Source: Nanobdellota archaeon (GTDB lineage Archaea > Nanobdellota > Nanobdellia > Woesearchaeales > SM23-78). From it: a stretch of DNA of 50,780 nt. The stretch lies in NCBI GenBank assembly GCA_018819305.1, contig JAHJQO010000006.1:1-50780 (forward strand), given 5' to 3'. Position 1 is the first letter of the stretch. Each line of letters starts with the position of its first letter. Made by a program: the position numbers and the translations under genes. Below, one piece after another: positions 28,991 through 38,282 of the stretch. The notes below the pieces were generated by a model. That model was not told the origin of the DNA and ran no database searches. It saw only the letters and a program-made list of their open reading frames with translations.

Positions 28991-29067
28991 GTTTTATCAC
29001 CTACAAAATAAAAAAACTTATTTTTTTGAGGTATTGTAAACTATTTATAAATGTTATTATAATTTGA

Positions 29068-29085
29068 GCTGTAAAGTTAACGTCA
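29068..29085. repeat. 18-bp direct repeat GCTGTAAAGTTAACGTCA (copy 1)
   Basis: Identical to 30880-30897. Confidence 0.9.
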
Positions 29086-29103
29086 TTTAAATAACAAAAA
29101 AAT

Positions 29104-29300
29104 TTATCGTTTAAATATGATATTCAATGCTTTCTGCTGTTCTTCACTTATATTTTCAGAAGCATCAATTATCTTTTGGATTTTTGTCTGAATCACAATA
29201 TTTGAATCCCCCTGCACAATTTGAATATTTTTTCCATAAACAATTATAGGAGTATTTTTTTTATTTGATTTCTTTTCTGTGAGAAATTTGAATATATAAC
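29104..29300 (-). pseudogene. C-terminal fragment of an interrupted hypothetical protein
   Basis: SNKKNTPIIVYGKNIQIVQGDSNIVIQTKIQKIIDASENISEEQQKALNIIFKR is protein-like; the ORF upstream of it reads antisense through a transposase remnant. Confidence 0.5.
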
Positions 29301-29464
29301 TAGCTATAATACTAGCAGGAATAATCCTACAACACAACTTCATAGAAAGCCACACCACCACAGGAGTAAGACCATGCGAACTAGCCAACCTAAACATAGG
29401 ACAAGGAACAAACAAATGGCTAGAACTCATAAAAACAGCTAGCATTGGATTAAATTACAAATAA
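29300..29464 (+). pseudogene. C-terminal remnant of a DDE transposase
   Basis: Manual translation LAIILAGIILQHNFIESHTTTGVRPCELANLNIGQGTNKWLELIKTASIGLNYK*; HNFI..H...G..PcELA resembles DDE transposase C-termini. Confidence 0.65.
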
Positions 29465-29544
29465 ACCCTTTTATCGAACTGTTTTAGGTGTAGAAGACAA
29501 GAATTAACCTTAATATAACCCTTAAGAATAACGATATTAAAAAA

Positions 29545-30363
29545 TTATTCCTTTTTAATCCTTATTTCATATATTTGAGCTTTTAAACCTAAAGGGGTAG
29601 AAAAGCGATTATCGTCAACCTCATAATGCTTCTCTATCTTAAGTTCTTCTACAATCTTTCCTACTTTAACAATATTATTCTCACCAATCGCGTGTAATTT
29701 TATGAAAGGGATGTTGCTTAGTTTAAGTCTTTTTGTTATTTCGTGTTTAAGTTTTTCTTGGTTTGTATAATTCCCAACAAAAACTGCGGTTGGAAAGAAT
29801 TTCATTAAACTTCTATAAAATTTATTATACTCTTCAACATATTTTTCTTCTCCGTGACGTGATTTCATAACATCCATAAATGGTAGAATTAATTCATCAA
29901 AATAACCAGTGCTCATTAAATTAAAAAGCTTTTTCCCATTTTCAGGACAGTTCTTCTCCAACTGCCCTATGAGCTCATCAAAAAGCTTTTTATCTTTCCT
30001 TTTAGAGGCCAAAAAAGCTCTCCGCGCCATAAGAACACATTCAATTTCAGTTGAATTTAAAATTTTTCTTAATTTTTTCAAACTCTCTTTTTCCTGAATA
30101 CTTATTTGTTCATATTCAAGATAATCATCAACAATATCTTTATGCACAACCGGGAGTGGAAGTGTGTCCCTCTTTTTATATTTCTCCAACTCGTTGTAAA
30201 AGTTATCTATAACTTTTTTATCTTTAATGAGTTGGTCGCCTATTTTTATATTCTCTCCAGTAATGATTATTTTTCTGTTATCAGTTTTTCTAAAATCTAA
30301 TTTTATATTAATCTTAGGAGCTACTGCTTTTAAAGCCTTAAGAAGAAAGTCAGACCAATTCAT
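29545..30363 (-). CDS. Hypothetical protein (272 aa)
   Basis: Long ORF, 2 nt after preceding gene. Confidence 0.7.
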   Translation of the reverse strand: MNWSDFLLKALKAVAPKINIKLDFRKTDNRKIIITGENIKIGDQLIKDKKVIDNFYNELEKYKKRDTLPLPVVHKDIVDDYLEYEQISIQEKESLKKLRKILNSTEIECVLMARRAFLASKRKDKKLFDELIGQLEKNCPENGKKLFNLMSTGYFDELILPFMDVMKSRHGEEKYVEEYNKFYRSLMKFFPTAVFVGNYTNQEKLKHEITKRLKLSNIPFIKLHAIGENNIVKVGKIVEELKIEKHYEVDDNRFSTPLGLKAQIYEIRIKKE

Positions 30364-30364
30364 T

Positions 30365-30625
30365 TTAATCTAATCCACTAAAATATTTAACTAACTCTGA
30401 TTCTTCTTTCTTTATTGCTATCTTAGAACCTTTTAGAAAACCGCCAAAATTATTATTTGGTATGACTTCAAAATCGGGATTAGTAAGAAGTTTGCCCTTT
30501 TCATCAAGAATATCCGATTTCTCAACTTTAAATCCTAAAGCCTTGAGTAATCTTGATTTTGAAGTGTCATCAAAAACCAAGATTGGTTCTTCATTACTCA
30601 TTTTTTCATTATCAGCCATGTTCAA
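30365..30625 (-). CDS. Hypothetical protein (86 aa)
   Basis: ORF immediately upstream of and co-directional with the 272-aa gene. Confidence 0.6.
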   Translation of the reverse strand: MNMADNEKMSNEEPILVFDDTSKSRLLKALGFKVEKSDILDEKGKLLTNPDFEVIPNNNFGGFLKGSKIAIKKEESELVKYFSGLD

Positions 30626-30879
30626 CCCCCTAAAAGTTCGTTTCTAAGGAAATCTCTTTATTTTATAAATGTTTCCTCTGAAACCCACTTTAAAGGGATA
30701 AAAAGCAATCACCTCTAACACCATTTTTCATTTAAGGGTATATAAAGTTAACGATTTTCACCTCTTTCTTCGATTAGTTCTGGGTTTCTTTTTCTGTTAA
30801 ACTGCCAAGTTATAAATTTATCATTTACAATACATTTATAGTTTTAGCATGGCGAATAGTATGATTAGAAAAATAACGG

Positions 30880-30897
30880 GCTGTAAAGTTAACGTCA
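30880..30897. repeat. 18-bp direct repeat GCTGTAAAGTTAACGTCA (copy 2)
   Basis: Identical to 29068-29085; a shorter match TAAAGTTAACG is at 30743-30753. Confidence 0.9.
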
Positions 30898-30991
30898 ACT
30901 CATTATAATTTAAGTATAATTATCGTGATATATAGAAAAATTTATATGTCTCTTAATATTCGCTTATTAATAATTAATAAGTATAGGGGGG

Positions 30992-31204
30992 TTGAGTATG
31001 GAAGAACAAGAAATTGGAAGATTAAAAAAAACTGAGTCCACTAGTGTTGTAATAAGGATTAATGAGTTCCAAGGAGAAAAAGGTGTGGACATTAGAGAGT
31101 TTGTTGAAACTAACAAATACACCGGACTCACGAAAAAAGGAACTCGTATCCCTGTCAGCAAGTGGCCTGAGTTCAAAGCCCTTATCGACAAGGTTGAAAT
31201 TTAA
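30992..31204 (+). CDS. PC4/YdbC-like ssDNA-binding protein
   Basis: SVVIRINEFQGEKGVDIREFVETNKYTGLTKKGTRIPVSKWPEFKALID; G-rich SD upstream; TTG or ATG start. Confidence 0.78.
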   Translation: MSMEEQEIGRLKKTESTSVVIRINEFQGEKGVDIREFVETNKYTGLTKKGTRIPVSKWPEFKALIDKVEI

Positions 31205-31308
31205 ATTGTTTTTCAATGTATTCAGTATTTTTTCTTATTATCATTATAAGAAGTATATATAACACAAAAACATTACATTTATAAACACATAATTTTTTCT
31301 TCACGTGC

Positions 31309-31689
31309 ATGGTTATTATTCAAGCTAAACCAAAAAGAAAGCCTAGTGGTGCAAGATATACCAGCACAAGGACTAAGAGAATTCATCAAAAGGGCAGTCT
31401 TCCTACTAACACAAGGATTGGTGAGAAAGATACTCGAACTTTGAGAACCAAAGGCGGCAGTTCCAAGACAAAACTCTTGTTTGCTGACAAGGTTAATCTT
31501 TTTAATCCTAATACCCGAAAATGCACTGTCGAGGAGATTAAGACTGTGCTTGAAAGCCCCGCGAACAGGCATTTTGTAAGGCGTAATATAATTACAAAAG
31601 GTACTATTATTGATACTTCTAAAGGCAAAGCAAAAATTACCAGCCAGCCTGGCCAGGATGGAATGGTCAATGCTATTATTGTAAAATAA
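31309..31689 (+). CDS. rps8e: 30S ribosomal protein S8e
   Basis: KRKPSGARYTSTRTKRIHQKGSLPTNTRIGEKDTRTLRTKGGSSKTKLLFADKVNLFNP. Confidence 0.95.
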   Translation: MVIIQAKPKRKPSGARYTSTRTKRIHQKGSLPTNTRIGEKDTRTLRTKGGSSKTKLLFADKVNLFNPNTRKCTVEEIKTVLESPANRHFVRRNIITKGTIIDTSKGKAKITSQPGQDGMVNAIIVK

Positions 31690-31768
31690 ATTAACTTATT
31701 CTTTAACTACTTTAAAGTGGTTATAAAACGAAAGCTTTATAAATGATAAAATCAACAAGGATTCTAAA

Positions 31769-32356
31769 ATGGATATAAGACCAATTGAAAACTGGAATGA
31801 TTATCTCAACTATTGCAGTCTTACACCTCCAAAAAATTATAGCAAACCAAATCCTATTGATTATCTCGTAGCAAACATAGCCAAGAAAACACCACTCACA
31901 GCAAAGGCTAAAAGAGCTGTTCTAAAAACCATTTATGACAATCTAAATATCAAAGGAGGAAAAGCACCAATTGATGAAGCTCCTGATAAAAATGTTCATG
32001 CTGCTTTTCAAAGAGTTTTTTTAGGTAAAGATAAAAAAATAAATTATGATCGCATTAAAAATCAACTGAGGCAACTAAAAAGAAAAGATTCTCCTATTCA
32101 AAAACAAATTGATTTTTACAGAAAGAACCTTGCTTATCAAATTGAAAACACAGCATTAGAACAAATCAATCTACCGGATTTGGTAAGCACAGATGTTATT
32201 TTTGGTCATGAACTTCCATTTCCAAAGTCAATGGAAATCAGAGACACAATTGAGCAAAAAATTGAGCAGAGTTCAAAAAATGATGTTACTGAATTAAGAA
32301 AAACTTTTGGCGATCCAGTAATGCTCCAATACGCAGCAACGCATCAATACAAATAA
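31769..32356 (+). CDS. Hypothetical protein (195 aa)
   Basis: Long ORF with start ATG. Confidence 0.65.
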   Translation: MDIRPIENWNDYLNYCSLTPPKNYSKPNPIDYLVANIAKKTPLTAKAKRAVLKTIYDNLNIKGGKAPIDEAPDKNVHAAFQRVFLGKDKKINYDRIKNQLRQLKRKDSPIQKQIDFYRKNLAYQIENTALEQINLPDLVSTDVIFGHELPFPKSMEIRDTIEQKIEQSSKNDVTELRKTFGDPVMLQYAATHQYK

Positions 32357-32365
32357 AACCTTTTT

Positions 32366-33574
32366 CTAAACAACCCATCCATTAAGAACAAGATAAATAC
32401 CAATCAACAGCATAATAATTCCTGCAATCAAATGCAAGAGCCTTATGTTCTTTTCTTTCCATCCTGAAACTTTTTCTACAGAAGCAATGCCGCCAAACAC
32501 AATGAAAGTTATGACAATCATAGGAACAACAAAAATAAAATTATACAATGCAAGCCAGGGCAGAGTCTTAACAAATTCTAAAGCAGATAAAAGACCTCCT
32601 GCAATAAAATAAGGCCCGATAGTACATGGTAATAAGAATATTGTAACAAGCAAGCCAATAACAAATGCGCCTTTAGGACTTCGCACACCTTCAATAATTT
32701 TTTTTACTTTTGGTCTGAGCAGCAGAGGCATCTCAGTTCCGACACGACCAGGTCTGTAATTAATAAAATCCCTAATTCCAAGAAGCCCCAAAATAATAGC
32801 CAATACACCTAAAGCTTTGGTAACCCAGAAAGTCATATTAAAAATAAAACTAAATTGAAAAAGTTTGACAATGATTATGCCATAAACAAAATACATCACA
32901 AAAATAGCACCAACAAAAGCCAGACCTGCAAGCAAAACCTTGTATTTTTTTGTCGGGTCATGAGTCAAAATAGCAACCAGCACAAAAACAAGAACTGCAA
33001 TAGCACAAGGATTAATTGCATCAACAGCAGCAAGCCCTAAAATTGTGGCAAAGGTTAATTCTTTCGCAGGTGTTTCGCAAGTAGCATTACTGCCTGCTTG
33101 TGTTTTATTCTGTCCAATTAAAATTTCAGGTAACCCAGGTAAAGTGCTGCAATCCAACTCATCATAATAAACAGAAGAACCATCTTCAAGAGGGCAGGGG
33201 TTTGATTCCATGCTGTTAACAGCATCTTCTAAACCCTCAATAATAGGTATATCTCCCCTAATAATAACATCTTTATTAAAAATAATCATAGGAAAACCAG
33301 GTCTTGTTCCATAAGTAGTAGAATATGTATTAAGATAAGGCATGTTTTGTGAATTCTGCTGAACTTCGTACTTAATTAAAACAAGATTAGGTGTATTATT
33401 CAGTACTTCTTCAATTGTAGGTGCTGCTTTTTCACAATGAGGACAATTAACACCTGTGAAATAAACACCGCAAATAGGAATATCTGCATGAAAATCATGT
33501 GGTTCTTCAGCAGAAACAAATGGAATTATAAATAATATAAACAACAATGGAATAATTAATAATTGTTTTTTCAT
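32366..33574 (-). CDS. Thioredoxin-like domain fused to CcdA/DsbD-like membrane domain
   Basis: Signal peptide; VYFTGVNCPHCEKAAP (CxxC); AAVDAINPCAIAVLVFVLVAI and FLLPCTIGPYFIAGG. Confidence 0.88.
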   Translation of the reverse strand: MKKQLLIIPLLFILFIIPFVSAEEPHDFHADIPICGVYFTGVNCPHCEKAAPTIEEVLNNTPNLVLIKYEVQQNSQNMPYLNTYSTTYGTRPGFPMIIFNKDVIIRGDIPIIEGLEDAVNSMESNPCPLEDGSSVYYDELDCSTLPGLPEILIGQNKTQAGSNATCETPAKELTFATILGLAAVDAINPCAIAVLVFVLVAILTHDPTKKYKVLLAGLAFVGAIFVMYFVYGIIIVKLFQFSFIFNMTFWVTKALGVLAIILGLLGIRDFINYRPGRVGTEMPLLLRPKVKKIIEGVRSPKGAFVIGLLVTIFLLPCTIGPYFIAGGLLSALEFVKTLPWLALYNFIFVVPMIVITFIVFGGIASVEKVSGWKEKNIRLLHLIAGIIMLLIGIYLVLNGWVV

Positions 33575-33635
33575 TTTTTAATCCTTGTCATTTCTACTTA
33601 TTTTTAAAGTTTATCATTATTTCGAAAGTAAATAA

Positions 33636-34385
33636 TTAATGGTGAAATAAAAACTTAAGCAAAAACATAAATCCTATTCCTATCAGGAAAAAAACAAATG
33701 ACATCATTGATTTCTTAAGATTGGATTCTTTGTGCAGTTCAGGAATCAGGTCAGATGCCGCAATATATATAAAGCCTCCTGCTGCAAATGGCAGGATATA
33801 AGGAACAACTCCTTCTATATGTGATGCAAAAATATATCCTACAATTCCTCCAACTACAGAAACAAGCTGAGAGATAAGATTGCAAACCAGTGCCTTTGTC
33901 TTGCTGAATCCACCATAAACAAGCACGCCAAAATCACCTAGTTCTTGGGGAAGTTCATGCCCCATAATCAAAAGTGTGGTTATAATACCAAAATGAATAT
34001 TAACCATGAAACTAACACCAATTATTATGCCGTCGATAAAGTTATGAACAGAATCCCCAATAAGTATCAAATAAGAAATGGGATGTACCTTGCATTTTTC
34101 TCCGTGCTTGTGACAGTGATGCCAGTGCAGGAATTTTTCAATAATAAAAAACATAATAAAACCAATCATCATAATACCAAAAACAGTCATGGCAGGAAGT
34201 TCTTCTAATGCTTCTGGCAAAAGATGGAAAAATGCTCCGCTTAACAATGCTCCTGCGGAAAAAGCCACAAGAACCATAATTATTTTATTGAAAACCTTAT
34301 CTTTTATCCACAGAGAAAATACTCCTGTTAAAGCAATCAGACCGTTAGCAACGGTTGCAAGGATAATCCAGATTAAAACATTCAT
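33636..34385 (-). CDS. ZIP family metal transporter
   Basis: FHLLPEALEE, GDSVHNFIDGIIIGVSF, MGHELPQELGDFGVL. Confidence 0.92.
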   Translation of the reverse strand: MNVLIWIILATVANGLIALTGVFSLWIKDKVFNKIIMVLVAFSAGALLSGAFFHLLPEALEELPAMTVFGIMMIGFIMFFIIEKFLHWHHCHKHGEKCKVHPISYLILIGDSVHNFIDGIIIGVSFMVNIHFGIITTLLIMGHELPQELGDFGVLVYGGFSKTKALVCNLISQLVSVVGGIVGYIFASHIEGVVPYILPFAAGGFIYIAASDLIPELHKESNLKKSMMSFVFFLIGIGFMFLLKFLFHH

Positions 34386-34714
34386 CTTTTACCTCTTTGA
34401 TGCCTTTTGCAAACACATTTTTTATTTAGATTAAAGTCTCCACCTTCAATTTTTAGGGCTTTTCCATTAATCAATGCTTCTGCTATTTTTTTCCTTGCAC
34501 TAGATAACAGCCTGTGAAAAGTTGGCTGGGAGATATTCATTTCTCCTGCAGCTTTCTCCTGTTCAAAGCCTTGCAAGTCTTTTAACCTGACGGCTTCAAG
34601 TTCATCTATTGTCAGAATGATTTGTTCAAGCTCGTCACTTTTTATCCCTGCCGGCTTGAAAAATGTATGAAAAGGATGATGACACACTCTTCGATGCAAT
34701 CTGGGTCTTACCAT
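34382..34714 (-). CDS. DUF134 family HTH DNA-binding protein
   Basis: MVRPRLHRRV...ILTIDELEAVRLKDLQGFEQEKAAGEMNISQPTFHRLLSSARKKIAEAL; 4-nt overlap with ZIP gene. Confidence 0.88.
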   Translation of the reverse strand: MVRPRLHRRVCHHPFHTFFKPAGIKSDELEQIILTIDELEAVRLKDLQGFEQEKAAGEMNISQPTFHRLLSSARKKIAEALINGKALKIEGGDFNLNKKCVCKRHQRGKR

Positions 34715-34812
34715 GATTAATTAGGAATATGTATTCATTAAAAATCTTTTGTTTTTTTGAAAAAAAGAAAAGAAAAATTGAAAAAGAAATAAAAGAAAAA
34801 AAGAAAAATCTA

Positions 34813-35046
34813 TTATTTGTCTAATTCAGCTATTTTTTCTTCAATTTCTTTTTTATGATCTTGCAGGATTTTCTTCTGAGCTTCCTTATCCAATCCATCA
34901 AAACATACTCCTCTTCCAAGTCCTCTTCCAAAGCCTCTTCTCTGGCCTCCTCTGAATCCTCTGGCAAGTCCGCTTCCACAGGGTCCTAAGCCTCGACCTG
35001 ATAAAGAACCTTCGCCTTGAGGTCCGCTTCCATCTCTTCCCGGCAT
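34813..35046 (-). CDS. DUF5320-like Gly-rich protein
   Basis: MPGRDGSGPQGEGSLSGRGLGPCGSG; SD GGAGGCGA. Confidence 0.75.
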   Translation of the reverse strand: MPGRDGSGPQGEGSLSGRGLGPCGSGLARGFRGGQRRGFGRGLGRGVCFDGLDKEAQKKILQDHKKEIEEKIAELDK

Positions 35047-35213
35047 ATTTATCGCCTCCAAATTTTATTTTTTATTTGTTTCTTGGTTTTCTTGTAAATG
35101 AATATAAATTCATAACTAATAATGAATATGTATTCATAACTAGTATTTAAAGTTTTCGGAAATTAATAAAAAATTGAAAAAAAACAGAATAATAAATCAA
35201 GAAACATCATAAA

Positions 35214-35450
35214 TCATACATAAACAGCATTCTTATCGCTGGTTTTGATGCCATTGATTAAAAGGTAGTTCCAAAACAAGCCTTTTCTCTTTACAGCTCT
35301 GACAGCAAAACCTGCCTCTCTAAAAACTTTTTGTAATTTATCCATGTCATCCAGAATCTCTTTGTCAGGAATCACTTTGTAAAGGTCGACATATTCAAAA
35401 AAATGAATTCTGCCGTGTTCAGGCATAACAAAATAAGATATCATATTCAA
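35214..35450 (-). CDS. Short standalone paralog of the methyltransferase C-terminus of the permease fusion (possible remnant)
   Basis: PEHGRIHFFEYVDLYKVIPD...VFREAGFAVRAVKRKGLFWNYLLINGIKT aligns with PEGGRICFVDYINFFKFLPD...IFRKAGFSVKIERKRGILWNYLFVYGIKS. Confidence 0.7.
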   Translation of the reverse strand: MNMISYFVMPEHGRIHFFEYVDLYKVIPDKEILDDMDKLQKVFREAGFAVRAVKRKGLFWNYLLINGIKTSDKNAVYV

Positions 35451-35535
35451 TACTTATAAATTTTTTTGAAAATACCCCAACGTGAATAGAAAAACTTTAT
35501 AAAAACAGTTTCCAAAGGAATAAATAAGGTGAAAA

Positions 35536-36255
35536 ATGAACATTGAAATTCTGCTTCTTATTATTGTAGCAGTTGTGATTATTTATTTTGCTACAAAATT
35601 TCTCACCAAGACTGTGAAAATTATAACTAAAGTCATCTTGTTGATTGTTGTAGTGTTAGTTTTCCTGACAATACTGTCTTACAAAGACATGATGGATGTA
35701 AGAACTGGTTTTGAAAAAAACAACAATACTTTTTTTTTATATGAAAATAACAAGCTTTCAACAGCTGTTATGCTAAAACCTATTACAAGTGATAATCTGA
35801 CCATGGAGAGTGTTAATTATTTTACAAAAGATGAGCTTGAAGAGTTTGAAAAAAATATAGAAGCTAAAGATTATAAATCTCTGCTTAATAATAACAACAA
35901 GATATTCATTGTGAAATCAAATCTTCTTGACAAGCCATACAACATAAACCTGGGCGCTAATTTAGATCAGGAAGATTTGCTCAGCATGATATGGAGTGAA
36001 GATCCATTTCTTATTTTAGCTCAAAAATCACAGGAAAACTATGACATGAATATTGACAGATTAAAAGAAAACTTCAAAGAGATATATGGCACTGAAGAAA
36101 CCTTCAAAGGATACATCTTCGCAGGGCTGATTATAAACATATTTTTTAACAAGCAAGAGACAGGTGATTTAACTAAAAATCTAAAGACAGGCGATTTAAA
36201 GATTTATCCTGAGAGCATAAGTTTTAAGATAAGCAAATACCTGCCCTGGGCGTAA
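35536..36255 (+). CDS. Hypothetical membrane protein
   Basis: Two N-terminal TM segments, long ORF. Confidence 0.7.
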   Translation: MNIEILLLIIVAVVIIYFATKFLTKTVKIITKVILLIVVVLVFLTILSYKDMMDVRTGFEKNNNTFFLYENNKLSTAVMLKPITSDNLTMESVNYFTKDELEEFEKNIEAKDYKSLLNNNNKIFIVKSNLLDKPYNINLGANLDQEDLLSMIWSEDPFLILAQKSQENYDMNIDRLKENFKEIYGTEETFKGYIFAGLIINIFFNKQETGDLTKNLKTGDLKIYPESISFKISKYLPWA

Positions 36256-36325
36256 TTAAATCGTTAAGAGTAAAGTTTTTATATTAAAACATAGAATAAT
36301 AGTAAATAAATAAAAAAAGAGGTAT

Positions 36326-36751
36326 ATGATGGGTATTTTTAGTAAGTTTCTAGGGAAAAAGAATGATGACCTAGGACTGGATGACTTTGACAAAAGTTTT
36401 GGAAGCGGAAGCCCTGGCATGAATGACCCCATGGGAAGCCCTGACTTCGGAAGCCCAATGGGAATGCCACCTCAGACAACACCTGGAATGCCCGGCCAGC
36501 CAAGTTCTTCAGGCAGTTATTCTCCAGAAGCTTTTGGATTTGAAAAAGTGAATCAACAGGAAAGGTCAGCCACAGGAATGGGTTCTCAGCAAAACCTGAG
36601 TGAAATAAATCTTGGAAAAGACATGGAAATAATCAGTGCCAAGCTTGATGCAATCAAAGCAGAGCTCGATTCAATGAGCCAGCGACTGAAAAGGCTTGAA
36701 AGACTTGCAGAAGGAGACCCTCATATTAATAAGGACAAGTGGAGTTATTGA
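36326..36751 (+). CDS. Hypothetical protein with Gly/Pro/Met-rich linker and C-terminal coiled coil
   Basis: MMGIFSKFLGKKNDDLG...; DMEIISAKLDAIKAELDSMSQRLKRLERLAEG. Confidence 0.7.
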   Translation: MMGIFSKFLGKKNDDLGLDDFDKSFGSGSPGMNDPMGSPDFGSPMGMPPQTTPGMPGQPSSSGSYSPEAFGFEKVNQQERSATGMGSQQNLSEINLGKDMEIISAKLDAIKAELDSMSQRLKRLERLAEGDPHINKDKWSY

Positions 36752-36794
36752 ATCGATAGAAAACTTTTTATTCTCAATTAACTTATTCTAAAGC

Positions 36795-37319
36795 ATGAAA
36801 GCATTCCTCAGAAACACAATCATTCTTATTGCTCTGATTGTACTAGACCAAGTGCTTAAGTTCTTTATTGAATCCAAGAAGTTTTTTGTTGACCTTGGCA
36901 TTGTAAGTTTTCATTACATTACAAATACTGGTGCTAGTTTTGGAATATTTCAGAACAACAATGTTCTATTGGCCTGGGTGAGTATTATTGTTCTTGGTCT
37001 TATCATGCTGCTTGCAGACAAGATGAAAAAACAACATGCACTTCCAGTAGTTCTGATTGTTGCAGGCATTATTGGAAATCTTATTGACAGGGTTTTCAGA
37101 GGATTTGTAGTTGACTTCATAGATTTCAAGTTCTGGCCTGTGTTTAATATTGCAGACTCAGTTATTTGCATTGGCGTGATTTGGCTTGCAATTGTTATAA
37201 TTATTGATGATATTAAAGATTCTAAGAAGAAGGAAAATAAGCCTATAAAATTAAAAGCAAAAAAACATAAAAAGAAAAAAGTAAGGCCCTCGCCGATTGA
37301 GAGCAATTATAATCCTTAA
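36795..37319 (+). CDS. lspA: Lipoprotein signal peptidase (signal peptidase II)
   Basis: DQVLKFFIE, ITNTGASFGIF, GIIGNLIDRVFRGFVVDFIDF..WPVFNIADSVI. Confidence 0.9.
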   Translation: MKAFLRNTIILIALIVLDQVLKFFIESKKFFVDLGIVSFHYITNTGASFGIFQNNNVLLAWVSIIVLGLIMLLADKMKKQHALPVVLIVAGIIGNLIDRVFRGFVVDFIDFKFWPVFNIADSVICIGVIWLAIVIIIDDIKDSKKKENKPIKLKAKKHKKKKVRPSPIESNYNP

Positions 37320-37696
37320 GTTTTATCAGGTACAACAGTATATACGATAAAAAGATCTGAAAGTTTACTTTTGGTCTTCAAGCCAAACTCTTTTAAAACT
37401 TTTTTTATTATTCTTTTATTGGGAGTAAACGTATAAGAAGGTGTTCCTGCAATAGTTATAAAATCACGAAAAGCATTCTCTAAACTTTCCTTGTTTTTGC
37501 TATGCAAAAAAACGTCCCTTGGATGTCTGGAAAAATTAATTGAAACATCATCATATTTCTTTTCTAAAGCATAGTAAGCATGCCCTATTTGAGTTAATAT
37601 ATGAATATCTTTATCAAAATGAGAATGCGTAATATTATCCTGTTCTTCAAGAACAATATCATTAAGATCGTATCTAAACCATATTTCTTTTGACAT
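37316..37696 (-). CDS. Hypothetical protein (126 aa)
   Basis: ORF; convergent overlap with lspA stop. Confidence 0.6.
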   Translation of the reverse strand: MSKEIWFRYDLNDIVLEEQDNITHSHFDKDIHILTQIGHAYYALEKKYDDVSINFSRHPRDVFLHSKNKESLENAFRDFITIAGTPSYTFTPNKRIIKKVLKEFGLKTKSKLSDLFIVYTVVPDKT

Positions 37697-37743
37697 AAAA
37701 AAATGGAAAGAAAAAACAATATAAAAATGTTTCTATTCTCAAG

Positions 37744-38073
37744 TCAGAATTCATCCATTTCTTCAAGCTTATCTAAATGGCCGTTTTTTCTCAGCCAATC
37801 AACTTGTAGAGGTCTGTATTTGTAAATGATGTCTCCTTTTGCGTCTCCGCCATACTCCCATGGCTCAACAAGAACAATATCTCCTTCTCTTACCCAAAGT
37901 CTTCTCTTGAGCCTGCCTGGAATCCTGCAAATTCTGGTCTTGCCATCAAGACATCTGACTTCGCACCTGCTTCCGCCAAGTCTTCTGTTTAGAATCCCAA
38001 GAGATTCTTCATTTCTGGGAAGTCTTACTCTTACAACTTCGTCTTCCACAGGCGGTTTTCTATATTTAGCCAT
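37744..38073 (-). CDS. Translation initiation factor aIF1A
   Basis: [59 protein letters not shown]. Confidence 0.95.
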   Translation of the reverse strand: MAKYRKPPVEDEVVRVRLPRNEESLGILNRRLGGSRCEVRCLDGKTRICRIPGRLKRRLWVREGDIVLVEPWEYGGDAKGDIIYKYRPLQVDWLRKNGHLDKLEEMDEF

Positions 38074-38282
38074 TTAAAACCAGAACGAATTGAGACTTTA
38101 TATATATTGCTATTATATAATGTTATTCTTGTTGTTATTCGGGTCATTTTCAATAAAATTTAAAAATAAAAAAAACTAGTGCTACTGCAAAGAATGCGCA
38201 GAAGCATATTTTAAATTACTTGAATATCCGGATAAGATGAGTCAGAAGATATCAAACAGTTTTCTCTTTGATTCTTTTATCT

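Noticed and set aside
29301-29445. N-terminal half of ORF 29104..29445 -
   Set aside because: Antisense of a transposase remnant on the + strand; only the C-terminal ~55 aa look protein-like
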